NCBI GenBank assembly: GCA_023399105.1
Contig: JAEWQT010000231.1
Span: forward strand, 1 to 13,065
Reading direction: 5' to 3'
DNA length: 13,065 nucleotides
Origin: Pseudomonadota bacterium
GTDB lineage: Bacteria > Pseudomonadota > Gammaproteobacteria > Pseudomonadales > Oceanobacteraceae
Every line of letters starts with the position of its first letter. Position 1 is the stretch's first letter. This document shows, piece by piece, positions 1-7,785 of the stretch. The notes beneath the pieces were generated by a model. That model saw only the letters and a list, made by a program, of their open reading frames with translations, was not told the origin of the DNA and made no database searches. Made by a program: the position numbers and the translations under genes.

Positions 1-372
1 CACCCCCGCCTGCTGCAGCCGCAGCAGAAATTCCGCCACCCCCGGCTAACCGCCAGGGGCCTGATGCAGCGCCTGCAGATAAGCCTGCTCGAACAGCGCC
101 CGCGCCGGCTGTACAGCCGCCGCCGGCAAGGCCTGGGCGGCGGTTTCATCGCCATCACAGAGGGCGCGGCGGATTAAGCGATCCGCGCCATTACCAATCC
201 AGTGACTGACGTTTTCAGCCCCCGCCGCTGGCCGGTTCAGACCCGCCAGCATGGCATCGACCGCGTTGGTTAAGTCGGGCACGCTGTCAATTAAGGTACC
301 GTCCAGATCCAGCAGCAACAATTGCGGACCGGCTGCACCAAAGTGCGCCTGCAGCGCCTGACTCCACAGCAT
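1..372 (-). pseudogene. gph: Phosphoglycolate phosphatase, interrupted by an in-frame amber stop (and cut by window edge)
   Basis: N-terminal half of a HAD-superfamily phosphoglycolate phosphatase, which dephosphorylates 2-phosphoglycolate. The nucleophile motif [12 protein letters not shown] (Asp22 and Asp24 from the ATG at 372) and the cap-region motif [15 protein letters not shown] are typical of Gph. The frame meets TAG at 46-48 after 108 codons, whereas the family is about 220-250 residues. The same frame then continues for 15 codons to the edge as PGVAEFLLRLQQAGV, which matches the conserved segment after the cap domain (usually a Tyr or Phe followed by Pro-x-Val). The stop therefore sits where an aromatic residue is expected, and a one-base change from a Tyr codon explains it. 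The truncated product would lack HAD motifs II-IV and should be inactive. The start ATG overlaps the rpe stop in TGATG, so translational coupling is likely; a GTG one codon upstream is an alternative. A sequencing error cannot be excluded. Confidence 0.82.
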
Positions 373-1046
373 CACTTAACCGCCGCCGCAATTTCCGCGC
401 GCATTTTATCAATTACAGCTTTGTAATCCGGGGCGTTAAAAATGGCCGAGCCGGCCACGAACATATCGGCACCGGCGGCGGCAATTTCGCCGATATTATC
501 GGCTTTTACGCCACCATCGATTTCCAGCCGGATATTACGTCCAGAGGCGGCAATTTTCGCTTTGGCTTCACGCAGCTTGTCCAGCGTCCCCGGAATAAAG
601 GACTGGCCACCAAACCCGGGGTTCACTGACATCAGCAGCACCACATCGAGTTTATCCATTACATAATCCATGTAATGCAACGGCGTGGCCGGGTTAAACA
701 CCAACCCGGCTTTGCAACCGGCGGATTTGATCAGCTGCAGGCTGCGGTCAATGTGCTCGGAGGCTTCCGGGTGAAAGGTAATATAGGTCGCACCGGCTTC
801 AATAAAATCGCCAATGATCCGGTCCACCGGCTTAACCATCAGATGCACATCAATGGGCGCGGTCACGCCGTAGTTACGCAGCGCTTTACACACCATCGGG
901 CCGATGGTCAGGTTAGGCACGTAGTGGTTATCCATTACATCGAAGTGCACCACATCGGCACCGGCCGCCAGCACCTTATCGACTTCTTCACCGAGACGGG
1001 CAAAATCAGCAGACAGAATGGACGGGGCAATCAGAAAATCGTTCAT
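372..1046 (-). CDS. rpe: Ribulose-phosphate 3-epimerase
   Basis: Cytosolic TIM-barrel enzyme of the pentose phosphate pathway that interconverts D-ribulose 5-phosphate and D-xylulose 5-phosphate. The 224-residue length is normal for the family. Visible family motifs are [10 protein letters not shown] near the N-terminus, [14 protein letters not shown] with metal ligands His34 and Asp36, DVHLMV with His68, [12 protein letters not shown] (residues 137-148, phosphate-binding loop), LEIDGGV with Asp177, and VAGSAIF near the C-terminus. Asp36 and Asp177 are the expected acid/base pair. The ATG at 1044-1046 has a modest GGA Shine-Dalgarno upstream and starts exactly at the conserved N-terminus. The stop overlaps the gph start, so the two form an operon. 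A 6-bp hairpin (1062-1076) lies in the 5' leader just upstream of the start. Rpe-Gph pairs next to trpE are known in Pseudomonas. Confidence 0.97.
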   Translation of the reverse strand: MNDFLIAPSILSADFARLGEEVDKVLAAGADVVHFDVMDNHYVPNLTIGPMVCKALRNYGVTAPIDVHLMVKPVDRIIGDFIEAGATYITFHPEASEHIDRSLQLIKSAGCKAGLVFNPATPLHYMDYVMDKLDVVLLMSVNPGFGGQSFIPGTLDKLREAKAKIAASGRNIRLEIDGGVKADNIGEIAAAGADMFVAGSAIFNAPDYKAVIDKMRAEIAAAVK

Positions 1047-1079
1047 GGGCTGTTCCGGGCAGGCTGAAAATCAGCCGCT

Positions 1080-1085
1080 ATTGTA
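1080..1085 (-). promoter_or_regulatory. Possible -10 element for rpe-gph
   Basis: TACAAT on the minus strand matches five of six positions of the sigma70 -10 consensus and lies about 35 nt upstream of the rpe start. No convincing -35 hexamer is present at 16-18 bp, so this is only a weak promoter call. Confidence 0.3.
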
Positions 1086-1175
1086 CGGCCAGCGCGGGGT
1101 GAACTCTACCGGGAACGGTTTTTGCTGTGTTCATTAGCCTATTGCCGTCTCAATTTTTTATAACAGGATTCACCC

Positions 1176-2480
1176 GTGCCTTATTGCCGTTATCTGTTGT
1201 TCTTTGTGCACCTGCCCCGCGGGTTCGGCACAGCCCTGCTGTGGCTTAGCCTCGGCGCCGGCGCGCTGCCCGCCTGGGCGGAGGACGGTGGGGCCGAACC
1301 TGCCACAACGACAGAAGCAGGCGCAGCAGACACCATCGACACGGATACCGATGCTGCCGCTGGCGCAGATACAGAGGCGGCAGCCCCCGGCGCGGACAGC
1401 GGCAGTGAGTTGCCGCCCCGGGTCACGCCAGACCTGCCGCACAACCGCGAGCAAAGCGTTATCCGCCATCTGCAACAGCACCAGCGCCCGCATGAGGCGG
1501 TGGAAATGGTGGCAGCCGAAACCGCCTTTACCGGCCTGTTATTGCGTAACCGCAGCCGTAACCCGCAGGGCGGAGTGCTGATCCTGCACGATCAGGGACA
1601 ACACAGCCACTGGCCCGACAGCGCCGGCCCATTGCGCGAATACCTGCCCGATTACGGCTGGACCACCCTCAGCATTGCCCTGCCCGATGCGCCACCAGCG
1701 ACTCTGCCACCGCGCAGCGAACCGCTGTCACCCACACCGGCCAACGCGGATGGCGAGACAGCGACAGAAGCAACCGCAGCAGCCTCAGGCGATAACAACA
1801 GCGCAGCGGCTGACACCGCCGCTGAAAACAGACCAACGGCTCCTGAGCCTGCCGACAGTAATGGCCTGGCGGGTCCCGGAACTTCTGACAGCAACGCCAG
1901 CAACAACAACGAAACGCTGGTCAGCGATAACGAACCCGCTCTGCCGCGCCTAACCGGCTTACCACCGCTGCCAGAAACCACCACGGCGGCGGAACCTGAG
2001 GTGCCAGCCCCCTCTGCGGCCGACCATTACCGTGAGCAAATGCTGCAACGCATCAGCGCCGGAGTAAGCCAGCTGCAGAGTATGGGGCAGATGAATCTGG
2101 TGATTGTGGCGCACGGCCACAGCGCCGCCTGGGCCATTGCCTGGCTGCAGCAACAGCAACCGGCGGCGGCCAATGGCGAAGAACAGGGTTATGCTCTGGT
2201 CTTGATTGATGCGCTGGAAAACAGCTACGCCCCGCTGCGTTTGCAGGATGCCCTCAGCGGCCTGCAATTACCGCTGCTGGATTTACTGACACCCTATAAC
2301 CGCAACAGCGAATTTACCAACCGCGAACGCGCCGGCCGTATGCACAGCAAACAGCGCGAGGCGTATCAGCAGATCCGCATACCGGCGTTAAGCCTGCGGG
2401 GCGATTACGCCAATACGGTGACGCGACGGGTACGGGGTTGGTTAAAAACGAATGCGGCGGGAAGGGAATTGGAGGGGTGA
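1176..2480 (+). CDS. DUF3530 family alpha/beta-hydrolase-like exported protein
   Basis: Starts with GTG at 1176, preceded by AGGA at 1165-1168 with 7-nt spacing. Residues 1-35 look like a signal peptide: a basic start, a hydrophobic run LLWLSLGAGALPAW, and a likely cleavage after AWA before EDGG. Residues 36-90 are Ala/Asp/Thr-rich. The DUF3530 core starts about residue 110, with GGVLILHDQGQHSHWPDS (132-149), GPLREYLPDYGWTTLSIALP (151-170), LVIVAHGHSAAWAIAWLQ (308-325, a nucleophile-elbow-like segment with Ser316), ALVLIDALE (340-348) and a C-terminal IPALSLRGDYANTVTRRVRGW. About 115 Ala/Thr/Asn/Pro-rich residues (171-285) interrupt the fold between a core strand and the elbow. The family is related to alpha/beta hydrolases, but its substrate is not established; periplasmic location is inferred. 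It is transcribed divergently from rpe and convergently to the trp operon. No convincing promoter was found; a TATAAC at 1159-1164 lies too close to the start codon. Confidence 0.85.
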   Translation: MPYCRYLLFFVHLPRGFGTALLWLSLGAGALPAWAEDGGAEPATTTEAGAADTIDTDTDAAAGADTEAAAPGADSGSELPPRVTPDLPHNREQSVIRHLQQHQRPHEAVEMVAAETAFTGLLLRNRSRNPQGGVLILHDQGQHSHWPDSAGPLREYLPDYGWTTLSIALPDAPPATLPPRSEPLSPTPANADGETATEATAAASGDNNSAAADTAAENRPTAPEPADSNGLAGPGTSDSNASNNNETLVSDNEPALPRLTGLPPLPETTTAAEPEVPAPSAADHYREQMLQRISAGVSQLQSMGQMNLVIVAHGHSAAWAIAWLQQQQPAAANGEEQGYALVLIDALENSYAPLRLQDALSGLQLPLLDLLTPYNRNSEFTNRERAGRMHSKQREAYQQIRIPALSLRGDYANTVTRRVRGWLKTNAAGRELEG

Positions 2481-2488
2481 GGCTGGAT

Positions 2489-2670
2489 GCTTGGACGGGA
2501 GACGGGAGACGCTGATTGTGGGAGCTGGCCATGCCTGCGACAGCCCGCCAGCGGCGGGCCAATAACCAGCAAAAAATGTACCGGCGAGCCTGTCGGCCCG
2601 GTCGTGGTCCTGGACCACTCCCACATTTCCATCTCGTGCAGCTTTTAGCGTCTGACGTCTCCCGTCAAGC
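2489..2670. repeat. REP-type inverted element (REPIN/BIME-like) in convergent gap
   Basis: Two REP-like units face each other. The left unit (2517-2541) reads TGTGGGAG followed by an imperfect hairpin GCTGGC-cat-GCCTGC and CGAC. The right unit, read on the minus strand (2625-2601), is TGTGGGAG followed by GTGGTCC/GGACCAC and CGAC. The outer arms (2489-2512 and 2648-2670) are nearly perfect inverted copies beginning GCTTG(G)ACGGGAGACG. A further perfect 7-bp hairpin (2543-2549 with 2553-2559) lies between the units. The GTGGGAG foot with a G/C stem and a CGA tail resembles Pseudomonas REP sequences. No coding potential is supported. The position between convergent genes is typical of REP elements, and the hairpins may help end transcription from both sides. 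Confidence 0.65.
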
Positions 2671-2686
2671 GCAGCGAGCGTCAGGC

Positions 2687-2720
2687 CAGCTTGCCAGGCA
2701 AGCTGTTAAAAAAACAGCTT
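2687..2720. terminator. Overlapping inverted repeats at the trpC 3' end, possible weak terminator
   Basis: CAGCTTGCC (2687-2695) and GGCAAGCTG (2697-2705) are perfect 9-bp inverted copies. A second pair, AAGCTGTT (2700-2707) and AACAGCTT (2713-2720), overlaps them and includes the trpC stop codon. The two hairpins cannot form together. There is no T-run after the first hairpin on the minus strand, so it is not a standard intrinsic terminator. Confidence 0.3.
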
Positions 2721-3506
2721 CTGCAATTCTGCGCCCGGCTCTTCAGCACGCATAAAGGCTTCGCCGACCAAAAACGCATTCACGTTCCGTTCGCGCATCG
2801 CGGCCACATCGTCGCGGCTTAAAATACCGCTTTCCGTTACCAGCAATTTATCGGCCGGCACCTGCGGTAATAAACCAAAGGTGGTGTCCAGGGTTAATTC
2901 AAAGGTATGCAGGTTGCGGTTATTAATGCCCAGCAGCGGCGTTTTTAAGGTTAACGCGGTGTGCAGTTCGGCTTCGTCATGCACTTCCACCAGCACATCC
3001 ATGCCCAGTTCATGGGCAATGCCTTCCAGGTCCTGCAGCTGCATTTTGCTCAGCGCCGCGACAATTAACAGCACACAGTCGGCGTTAATGCTGCGGGCTT
3101 CGTAAATCTGATACGGATCGACCAGAAAATCTTTGCGGATCACCGGCAGTGAGCAGGCAGCTCGTGCCTGCTGCAGAAAATCTTCATGACCCTGGAAATA
3201 ATCATGGTCGGTCAGTACCGACAAACAGGCAGCACCGCCCTGCTCGTACGACTGCGCAATATCCTGCGGCACAAAATGCTCACGCAGTACGCCTTTGGAC
3301 GGCGAAGCTTTTTTAATTTCGGCAATCACCGCCGGTAAACCAGCATCCACTTTGGCCTGCATAGAACGATAAAAACCACGCAATGCTGCCGGATCCATAT
3401 CCAGTGCGCGGGCTTTTAATTCCACCAACGGCAAGGCCTTGCTGCGGCTGGCAACTTCCTGCGCTTTGGTATCAATAATTTTTTTCAGAATGGTCGGCGT
3501 ATTCAT
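2706..3506 (-). CDS. trpC: Indole-3-glycerol-phosphate synthase
   Basis: Cytosolic TIM-barrel enzyme that closes the indole ring: CdRP is converted to indole-3-glycerol phosphate with loss of CO2 and water. The 266-residue protein is monofunctional, with no fused TrpF domain, as in Pseudomonas-type bacteria. Active-site segments are all present: [14 protein letters not shown] (Glu63, Lys65, Ser68), [16 protein letters not shown] (Lys125), [11 protein letters not shown] (Glu174), [12 protein letters not shown] (Asn195), LLVTESGI (Glu225, Ser226) and [10 protein letters not shown], the phosphate-binding end. The start ATG at 3504-3506 overlaps the trpD stop by 4 nt (ATGA), indicating translational coupling. 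It is the last gene of the trpEGDC cluster; trpF and trpBA are not in the window. Confidence 0.97.
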   Translation of the reverse strand: MNTPTILKKIIDTKAQEVASRSKALPLVELKARALDMDPAALRGFYRSMQAKVDAGLPAVIAEIKKASPSKGVLREHFVPQDIAQSYEQGGAACLSVLTDHDYFQGHEDFLQQARAACSLPVIRKDFLVDPYQIYEARSINADCVLLIVAALSKMQLQDLEGIAHELGMDVLVEVHDEAELHTALTLKTPLLGINNRNLHTFELTLDTTFGLLPQVPADKLLVTESGILSRDDVAAMRERNVNAFLVGEAFMRAEEPGAELQKLFF

Positions 3507-4564
3507 GCGTTATTGGCTTCATCTGCATTCAGGTAATGGGTAAAGCGCACCAGCTCGTTCATTTTTTCCAGCGCCAGGCCAGAATAAATCGCGTCTTCAG
3601 CCATGGCCACGCCGTCTTTCAGATTTTGCGACAAGCCCGCCACATAAATGGCCGCGCCGGCATTCAGCGCCAGAATATCGGCCGCTTTTTTACCGTTGTC
3701 GGTTTCGCGTTTGCCCAGGGCGTCTTTCACCAGCGCCACGCTGTCGGCAGCGCTGTCGACTTCCAGCCCGGTTAACACTTGCGGGGTAATGCCCAGGTCC
3801 TGCGGTTTAATAATAAATTCACGCAGCTCGCCATTCTTTAATTCGCAGGCGTAGGTGTCAGTGGCCAGGCTGATTTCATCCAGCCCGTCTTTGGAATGCA
3901 CCACCAGCACATGACCGCTGTTCAGGCGCTGCAATACTTCCGCTAATGGCCGCACCAATGCTTTGCTGAATACGCCAAGCACCTGATTCGGCACCCCGGC
4001 CGGGTTGGTCATGGGGCCTAAAATATTAAAAATGGTACGCATCCCCAGCGCTTTACGCGGGCCAATGGCGAATTTCATGGCGCTGTGGTGCGCCGGCGCA
4101 AACATAAAGCCCACACCCAATTCATTAATACAACGCGCAACCTGCTGCGGAGTTAAATTCAGGTTCACGCCCAGCGCTTCAATAAAATCGGCGCTGCCGG
4201 ATTTGGACGACACTCCGCGGTTACCATGCTTGGCCACCACACCGCCAGCTGCGGCCACAATAAAGGACGACGCCGAGGAAATATTAAATAAATTAGCGCC
4301 ATCGCCGCCGGTACCCACAATATCCACCGCGTGCGGATCATTAATTTTCACGCCGGTGGCCAGCTCACGCATTACGGTAACCGCACCGACAATTTCGTCG
4401 ATGCTTTCACTCTTCATGCGCAGCGCCACCAGAAAACCACCGATCTGGGCATCATCACACTGGCCGGTCATAATCTGGCGCATAATTTCAATCATTTCGC
4501 CGGTGGATAAATCCTGACGTTCCACCACCCGCGCCAGCGCGGTTTTCATATCAATGCCGGTCAT
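3503..4564 (-). CDS. trpD: Anthranilate phosphoribosyltransferase
   Basis: Transfers the phosphoribosyl group of PRPP to anthranilate, the second step of tryptophan synthesis. The 353-residue length is normal for the standalone enzyme. Visible family motifs are the PRPP-binding DIVGTGGDG (81-89), KHGNR (112-116), [14 protein letters not shown] (119-132), [20 protein letters not shown] (anthranilate-site region), [12 protein letters not shown] (177-188) and the metal-binding DGLDE (226-230). The ATG at 4562-4564 has a good Shine-Dalgarno (GAAGGA) about 8 nt upstream, inside the 3' end of trpG; an internal ATG at codon 6 is less likely. The start lies 3 nt after the trpG stop, and the gene's 3' end overlaps trpC. 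Confidence 0.97.
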   Translation of the reverse strand: MTGIDMKTALARVVERQDLSTGEMIEIMRQIMTGQCDDAQIGGFLVALRMKSESIDEIVGAVTVMRELATGVKINDPHAVDIVGTGGDGANLFNISSASSFIVAAAGGVVAKHGNRGVSSKSGSADFIEALGVNLNLTPQQVARCINELGVGFMFAPAHHSAMKFAIGPRKALGMRTIFNILGPMTNPAGVPNQVLGVFSKALVRPLAEVLQRLNSGHVLVVHSKDGLDEISLATDTYACELKNGELREFIIKPQDLGITPQVLTGLEVDSAADSVALVKDALGKRETDNGKKAADILALNAGAAIYVAGLSQNLKDGVAMAEDAIYSGLALEKMNELVRFTHYLNADEANNA

Positions 4565-4567
4565 GGC

Positions 4568-5155
4568 TCAATCCTTCTTCATGGTCAGAAAATTACGCAG
4601 CAGGTCATGGCCGTGCTCGGTAAGAATGGATTCGGGATGAAATTGCACCCCTTCAATGGGCAGTTCACGATGCCGTACGCCCATAATTTCTTCCATGCTG
4701 CCGTCCGGATTTTCGGTCCAGGCGGTAATTTCCAGACACTCGGGTAAATGCTGCTTATCAATTACCAGCGAATGATAGCGGGTAGCGTTGTACGGGTTTT
4801 TCAGGCCGGTAAATACACCGGTATTGGCATGATGAATGGCGGAAATTTTGCCATGCATAACCTGACCGGCGCGAATAATGTTACCGCCGAACACCTGGCC
4901 AATACTCTGATGGCCCAAACAAATGCCTAAAATGGGTAATTTACCGGCAAAGTAACGGATGGCTTCCATGGAAATTCCCGCTTCATTCGGCGTACAGGGG
5001 CCGGGAGAAATAACCAGGTGATCCGGATTTAACGCTTCAATTTCCTGCACGGTAATTTCATCGTTACGGAACACGCGCACATCGGCGCCCAACTCGGCAA
5101 AATACTGCACAATGTTGTAGGTAAACGAATCGTAGTTATCAATCATAACGAGCAT
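4568..5155 (-). CDS. trpG: Anthranilate synthase component II (glutamine amidotransferase)
   Basis: Class-I glutamine amidotransferase that hydrolyses glutamine and passes ammonia to TrpE for anthranilate synthesis. It is 195 residues from the ATG at 5153-5155, which begins [19 protein letters not shown] as in the family. An in-frame extension to 5272 is open but lies inside trpE and has no family match, while AGGAG sits 8 nt before the chosen start. The oxyanion-loop motif [12 protein letters not shown] (49-60), the nucleophile loop [17 protein letters not shown] with Cys79, and the catalytic FHPES with His173 and Glu175 are all intact. It starts 41 nt after trpE. Like other TrpG/PabA proteins of this size it might also serve a PabB in folate synthesis; that is inference. 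Confidence 0.96.
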   Translation of the reverse strand: MLVMIDNYDSFTYNIVQYFAELGADVRVFRNDEITVQEIEALNPDHLVISPGPCTPNEAGISMEAIRYFAGKLPILGICLGHQSIGQVFGGNIIRAGQVMHGKISAIHHANTGVFTGLKNPYNATRYHSLVIDKQHLPECLEITAWTENPDGSMEEIMGVRHRELPIEGVQFHPESILTEHGHDLLRNFLTMKKD

Positions 5156-5196
5156 TGTGTGACTCCTGCGGTGCCGCGCACCGGTTGATTCTGTGG

Positions 5197-6681
5197 TTAT
5201 TGATCCAGTCCGGCTTCCGCCATGGCCACGGCACGGAACATTGCCCGGCCCTTGTTCATGGTTTCTTTCCATTCCAGTCGCGGCACAGAATCCGCCACCA
5301 CCCCGGCACCCGCCTGAATATTCAGCATGCCGTCTTTAATCACTGCAGTACGGATCGCAATGGCGGTATCCATATTGCCGTTCCAGCTTAAATAGCCCAC
5401 CGCACCGCCATACACGCCGCGTTTGGTCGATTCAAATTCATCAATAATTTCCATGGCGCGGATTTTCGGCGCCCCGCTTAAGGTACCGGCCGGATGCACA
5501 GCGCGCAGCACATCCATGGCGCCGATACCGTCTTTTACCTTACCGGTAACATTGGAAACGATGTGCATTACATGGGAATAGCGCTCGACCACCATCTGGT
5601 CAGTTACCTGCACGGTACCGGTCTGGGCAATGCGGCCAACGTCATTACGGCCCAGATCAATCAGCATTAAATGCTCGGCAATTTCTTTCGGGTCAGACAA
5701 TAGTTCCTGCTCCAGCGCCTGATCTTCTTCTGCGGTGGCGCCCCGGTAACGGGTACCGGCAATCGGACGCACCGTCACTTCACCATCTTCCAGCCGCGCC
5801 AGAATTTCCGGTGACGAACCGACCACATGGAAATCATCCAGGTGCATGCAATACATATAGGGTGACGGATTTAAGGTGCGCAGCGCGCGGTAAATATTCA
5901 CCGGATCACCGCCGTACGGCACCTGCATACGCTGGGAAATCACGCACTGCATAATGTCGCCGGCCAGTACGTATTCTTTAATACTGTCGACCGCCTGCAT
6001 AAAGGGTTGCTCACCAAACAGCGAACGGAAATCGTCTTCCTGTACTGCTTTGGCCGCCGCCAGTGGCTGCCCGACGCTGCCGGTATAGGGCTGGCGTAAT
6101 TGCTGGCGCAGGGTTTCCAGCCGCTGTTCGGCGTTGGCCAGCGCGTTCGGCTGCGCCGGGTCGGCCAGCACAATTAAATGCAGCGTGCCGCTTAAGTTAT
6201 CAAACACCACCACTTCTTCTGACACCATCAGCACAATATCCGGCGTGCCCAGATGGTCGGGTGGGCAGGACTCTTTCAGCCGTGGCTCAATATAGCGGAT
6301 GGTGTCGTAACCGAAATACCCAACCAGGCCGCCGTTGAATTTCGGCAGCCCGTCCAGTTGCGGCACACGGTACCGCTGCTGAAATTCACTCACATAAGCC
6401 AGTGGGTCAGCCACCTGCTGCTCTTCCACCAGCTGGCCATCACGGTGCAGCCGCACGGTGTAACCCGTTACGCTCAACACTTCGCGGGCGGGTAAGCCGA
6501 TCATGGAATAACGGCCCCATTTCTCCCCGCCCTGCACGGATTCCAGCAGGTAGGTAAAGGGCGCATTGGCCAGTTTCAGATAAGTGGTCAGCGGCGTATC
6601 AAGATCGGCCAGTACCTGACGGGTAACGGGAATACGGTTAAAGCCCTGCTCAGTCAGAGCAGCAAATTGTTGCGGAGTCAT
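5197..6681 (-). CDS. trpE: Anthranilate synthase component I
   Basis: Chorismate-using large subunit that, with TrpG, makes anthranilate, the committed step to tryptophan. It is 494 residues from the ATG at 6679-6681. An open TTG-started extension to 6708 is rejected because AAAGG lies just upstream of the ATG and family N-termini start near here. The N-terminal segment [16 protein letters not shown] (from about residue 44) carries the LLES element involved in tryptophan feedback binding, so allosteric inhibition is expected. The C-terminal chorismate-binding domain shows [68 protein letters not shown] and [11 protein letters not shown]. Overall character is Pseudomonas-like TrpE. It is the first gene of the trpEGDC operon. 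Confidence 0.97.
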   Translation of the reverse strand: MTPQQFAALTEQGFNRIPVTRQVLADLDTPLTTYLKLANAPFTYLLESVQGGEKWGRYSMIGLPAREVLSVTGYTVRLHRDGQLVEEQQVADPLAYVSEFQQRYRVPQLDGLPKFNGGLVGYFGYDTIRYIEPRLKESCPPDHLGTPDIVLMVSEEVVVFDNLSGTLHLIVLADPAQPNALANAEQRLETLRQQLRQPYTGSVGQPLAAAKAVQEDDFRSLFGEQPFMQAVDSIKEYVLAGDIMQCVISQRMQVPYGGDPVNIYRALRTLNPSPYMYCMHLDDFHVVGSSPEILARLEDGEVTVRPIAGTRYRGATAEEDQALEQELLSDPKEIAEHLMLIDLGRNDVGRIAQTGTVQVTDQMVVERYSHVMHIVSNVTGKVKDGIGAMDVLRAVHPAGTLSGAPKIRAMEIIDEFESTKRGVYGGAVGYLSWNGNMDTAIAIRTAVIKDGMLNIQAGAGVVADSVPRLEWKETMNKGRAMFRAVAMAEAGLDQ

Positions 6682-6710
6682 AACGAACCTTTGGCAAATA
6701 AACAGCAATT

Positions 6711-6833
6711 AAGCGCAAAAAATACGGCCGGGAGGCCAGAAAGGAAAAACGGCTGCGCTTAACACCATCGACGGGTCAGATGCTGGCCTTGTTGCAGAGG
6801 TCGCTGGTATCGGAAAAACACCACAGGCTCCAT
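6711..6833 (-). promoter_or_regulatory. Candidate trp attenuator and leader peptide upstream of trpE
   Basis: In the trpE leader, CTGGCC (6739-6734) can pair with either an upstream GGCCAG (6788-6783) or a downstream GGCCG (6729-6725). The second choice makes a short 5-bp hairpin with loop TCCC followed closely by six Ts (6722-6717), a terminator-like shape. AAGCGCA (6760-6754) and TGCGCTT (6717-6711) form another pairing that would absorb part of the T-run. A small open frame starts at ATG 6833, runs 24 codons and ends Trp23-Cys24-stop at 6759, upstream of the switching segment. Weak points are the single Trp codon, the absence of a clear Shine-Dalgarno, and the short terminator stem. Attenuation of trpE is known in Pseudomonas; its presence here is inference. 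Confidence 0.35.
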
Positions 6834-6859
6834 GACTGATCAGAAAAAAGATGAACCGA

Positions 6860-6888
6860 ACTATAACGGCCCCGGCAGCGCCGGGCAA
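6860..6888 (-). promoter_or_regulatory. Sigma70-type promoter for trpEGDC
   Basis: TTGCCC (6888-6883) and TATAGT (6865-6860) on the minus strand are separated by exactly 17 bp and match four and five of six consensus positions. Transcription would start near 6853, giving a leader of about 170 nt before trpE. The spacer overlaps a GC-rich perfect hairpin (6871-6876 with 6880-6885) that follows the stop codon of the upstream HAD gene. No clear two-armed TrpR operator is present. Confidence 0.55.
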
Positions 6889-6899
6889 GCGTGGGCGGG

Positions 6900-7571
6900 T
6901 CAGTCGGCGCGCCAGTCCAGGCAGGGCCAGCCCTGCTCCGCAGCGGCGGTACGCAACTGCGGGTTAGGATTCAGCACCACCGGCTGTGCCACCCGCTGCA
7001 ACAGCGGCAGATCGGCATGGCTGTCGGTGTAAAACACGGCATCGCTGAACGTTAAACCGCGCTGCTGCAAAAACTGTTCGGCCAGTGCAACCTTACCGGG
7101 GCCATAACAGAGCGGACGCTCCAGCCCGGTAATGTGGTCATCCTGCAGCCGCAGGCGGTTGCTGATCACGTGCTGAATGCCCAGCGCCCGTGCATAGACC
7201 TGCGCCACCACATCATCGGCACCGGTAATCATCACCACCTCACTGCCCTGGCGCCGGTAGGCAAACAACAACGAGGCCGCCTGCGGATAAATGTGCAGCT
7301 GCCCCCGCTCACGAAAGAAAGCATCCACCCGCGCGCGGTATTCGCTGAGGGTCATCCCCCGGGTACGGGTGCGGTAATAATTGGACAGTCGCCAATGCGT
7401 CACCCGGCCTTTTTTATAGGCCCGGTACAAAGACGCCAGCGCCAGCAAGGCTTCGACAATGGCCCAGCGCTCGCGCTTGGCGCGCCAGCGAATCCACAGG
7501 CTGTTGGCATCCTTGTTAATCAGGGTGTCGTCGAGATCAAAAAACACCACCGGCAGGTTATACACACGCAT
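6900..7571 (-). CDS. HAD-IB family phosphatase
   Basis: HAD-superfamily hydrolase of the IB (SerB/CicA-like) type, 223 residues from the ATG at 7569-7571. The four HAD motifs are intact: VFFDLDDTLI (nucleophile Asp12, acid/base Asp14), VVMITGADD (Thr116), YGPGKVALAEQFL (Lys150) and FYTDSHADLPLL (Asp173, Asp177). The alpha-helical cap lies between motifs I and II (about residues 20-105), as expected for subclass I. An open extension to 7625 lacks family character; the ATG at 7571 has GGA 8 nt upstream and a possible promoter just before it. The substrate is unknown; a small phosphomonoester is likely from the family. It lies upstream of trpE in the same direction, separated by about 220 nt containing a promoter, so it is probably a separate unit with possible read-through. 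Confidence 0.88.
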   Translation of the reverse strand: MRVYNLPVVFFDLDDTLINKDANSLWIRWRAKRERWAIVEALLALASLYRAYKKGRVTHWRLSNYYRTRTRGMTLSEYRARVDAFFRERGQLHIYPQAASLLFAYRRQGSEVVMITGADDVVAQVYARALGIQHVISNRLRLQDDHITGLERPLCYGPGKVALAEQFLQQRGLTFSDAVFYTDSHADLPLLQRVAQPVVLNPNPQLRTAAAEQGWPCLDWRAD

Positions 7572-7603
7572 CAGCGATTCCGTAGCTGAAGTTGGAGAGA
7601 GCC

Positions 7604-7632
7604 AGAGTAGCACAGCGGCGCGCATGGCCCAA
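7604..7632 (-). promoter_or_regulatory. Possible promoter for the HAD-IB phosphatase gene
   Basis: TTGGGC (7632-7627) and TACTCT (7609-7604) are 17 bp apart on the minus strand, with a TG one base before the -10 (extended -10 shape). Each hexamer is a weak match. A start near 7597 would give a short leader that still includes the ribosome-binding site of the ATG at 7571. Confidence 0.3.
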
Positions 7633-7785
7633 TGTCCGTCAGCGCGGTAAAAATACCATTGACGAACATTGACTTGAGGGGGCTTGTTCCCGCCGTCAGC
7701 TGGTGTAGGCTGGTAAAGCCAACCCTGAAAAGACCGTTGGGTACTGATGCCCGGCGGTTCAGGTCAACCATGATAAGGAGCGACT

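Noticed and set aside
1159..1164. TATAAC as a -10 element for the DUF3530 gene
   Set aside because: Transcription would start about 5 nt before the GTG, leaving out the good AGGA ribosome-binding site, and no -35 is correctly placed.
5156..5272. N-terminal extension of trpG by 39 codons
   Set aside because: It overlaps the end of trpE, has no TrpG-like sequence, and the internal ATG has a strong AGGAG and starts at the conserved N-terminus.
6855..6866. TrpR operator at the trpE promoter
   Set aside because: A GAACT half-site overlaps the -10 region, but no symmetric second half is present.
6871..6885. Intrinsic terminator after the HAD gene
   Set aside because: CCCGGC-AGC-GCCGGG forms a perfect hairpin but no T-run follows on the minus strand.
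6832..7032. Plus-strand 66-codon open frame beginning MTDQKKDEPNYNGPG
   Set aside because: It has no good ribosome-binding site, overlaps the trpE promoter and then runs antisense through the 3' end of the HAD gene, where its composition becomes a shadow of that gene.
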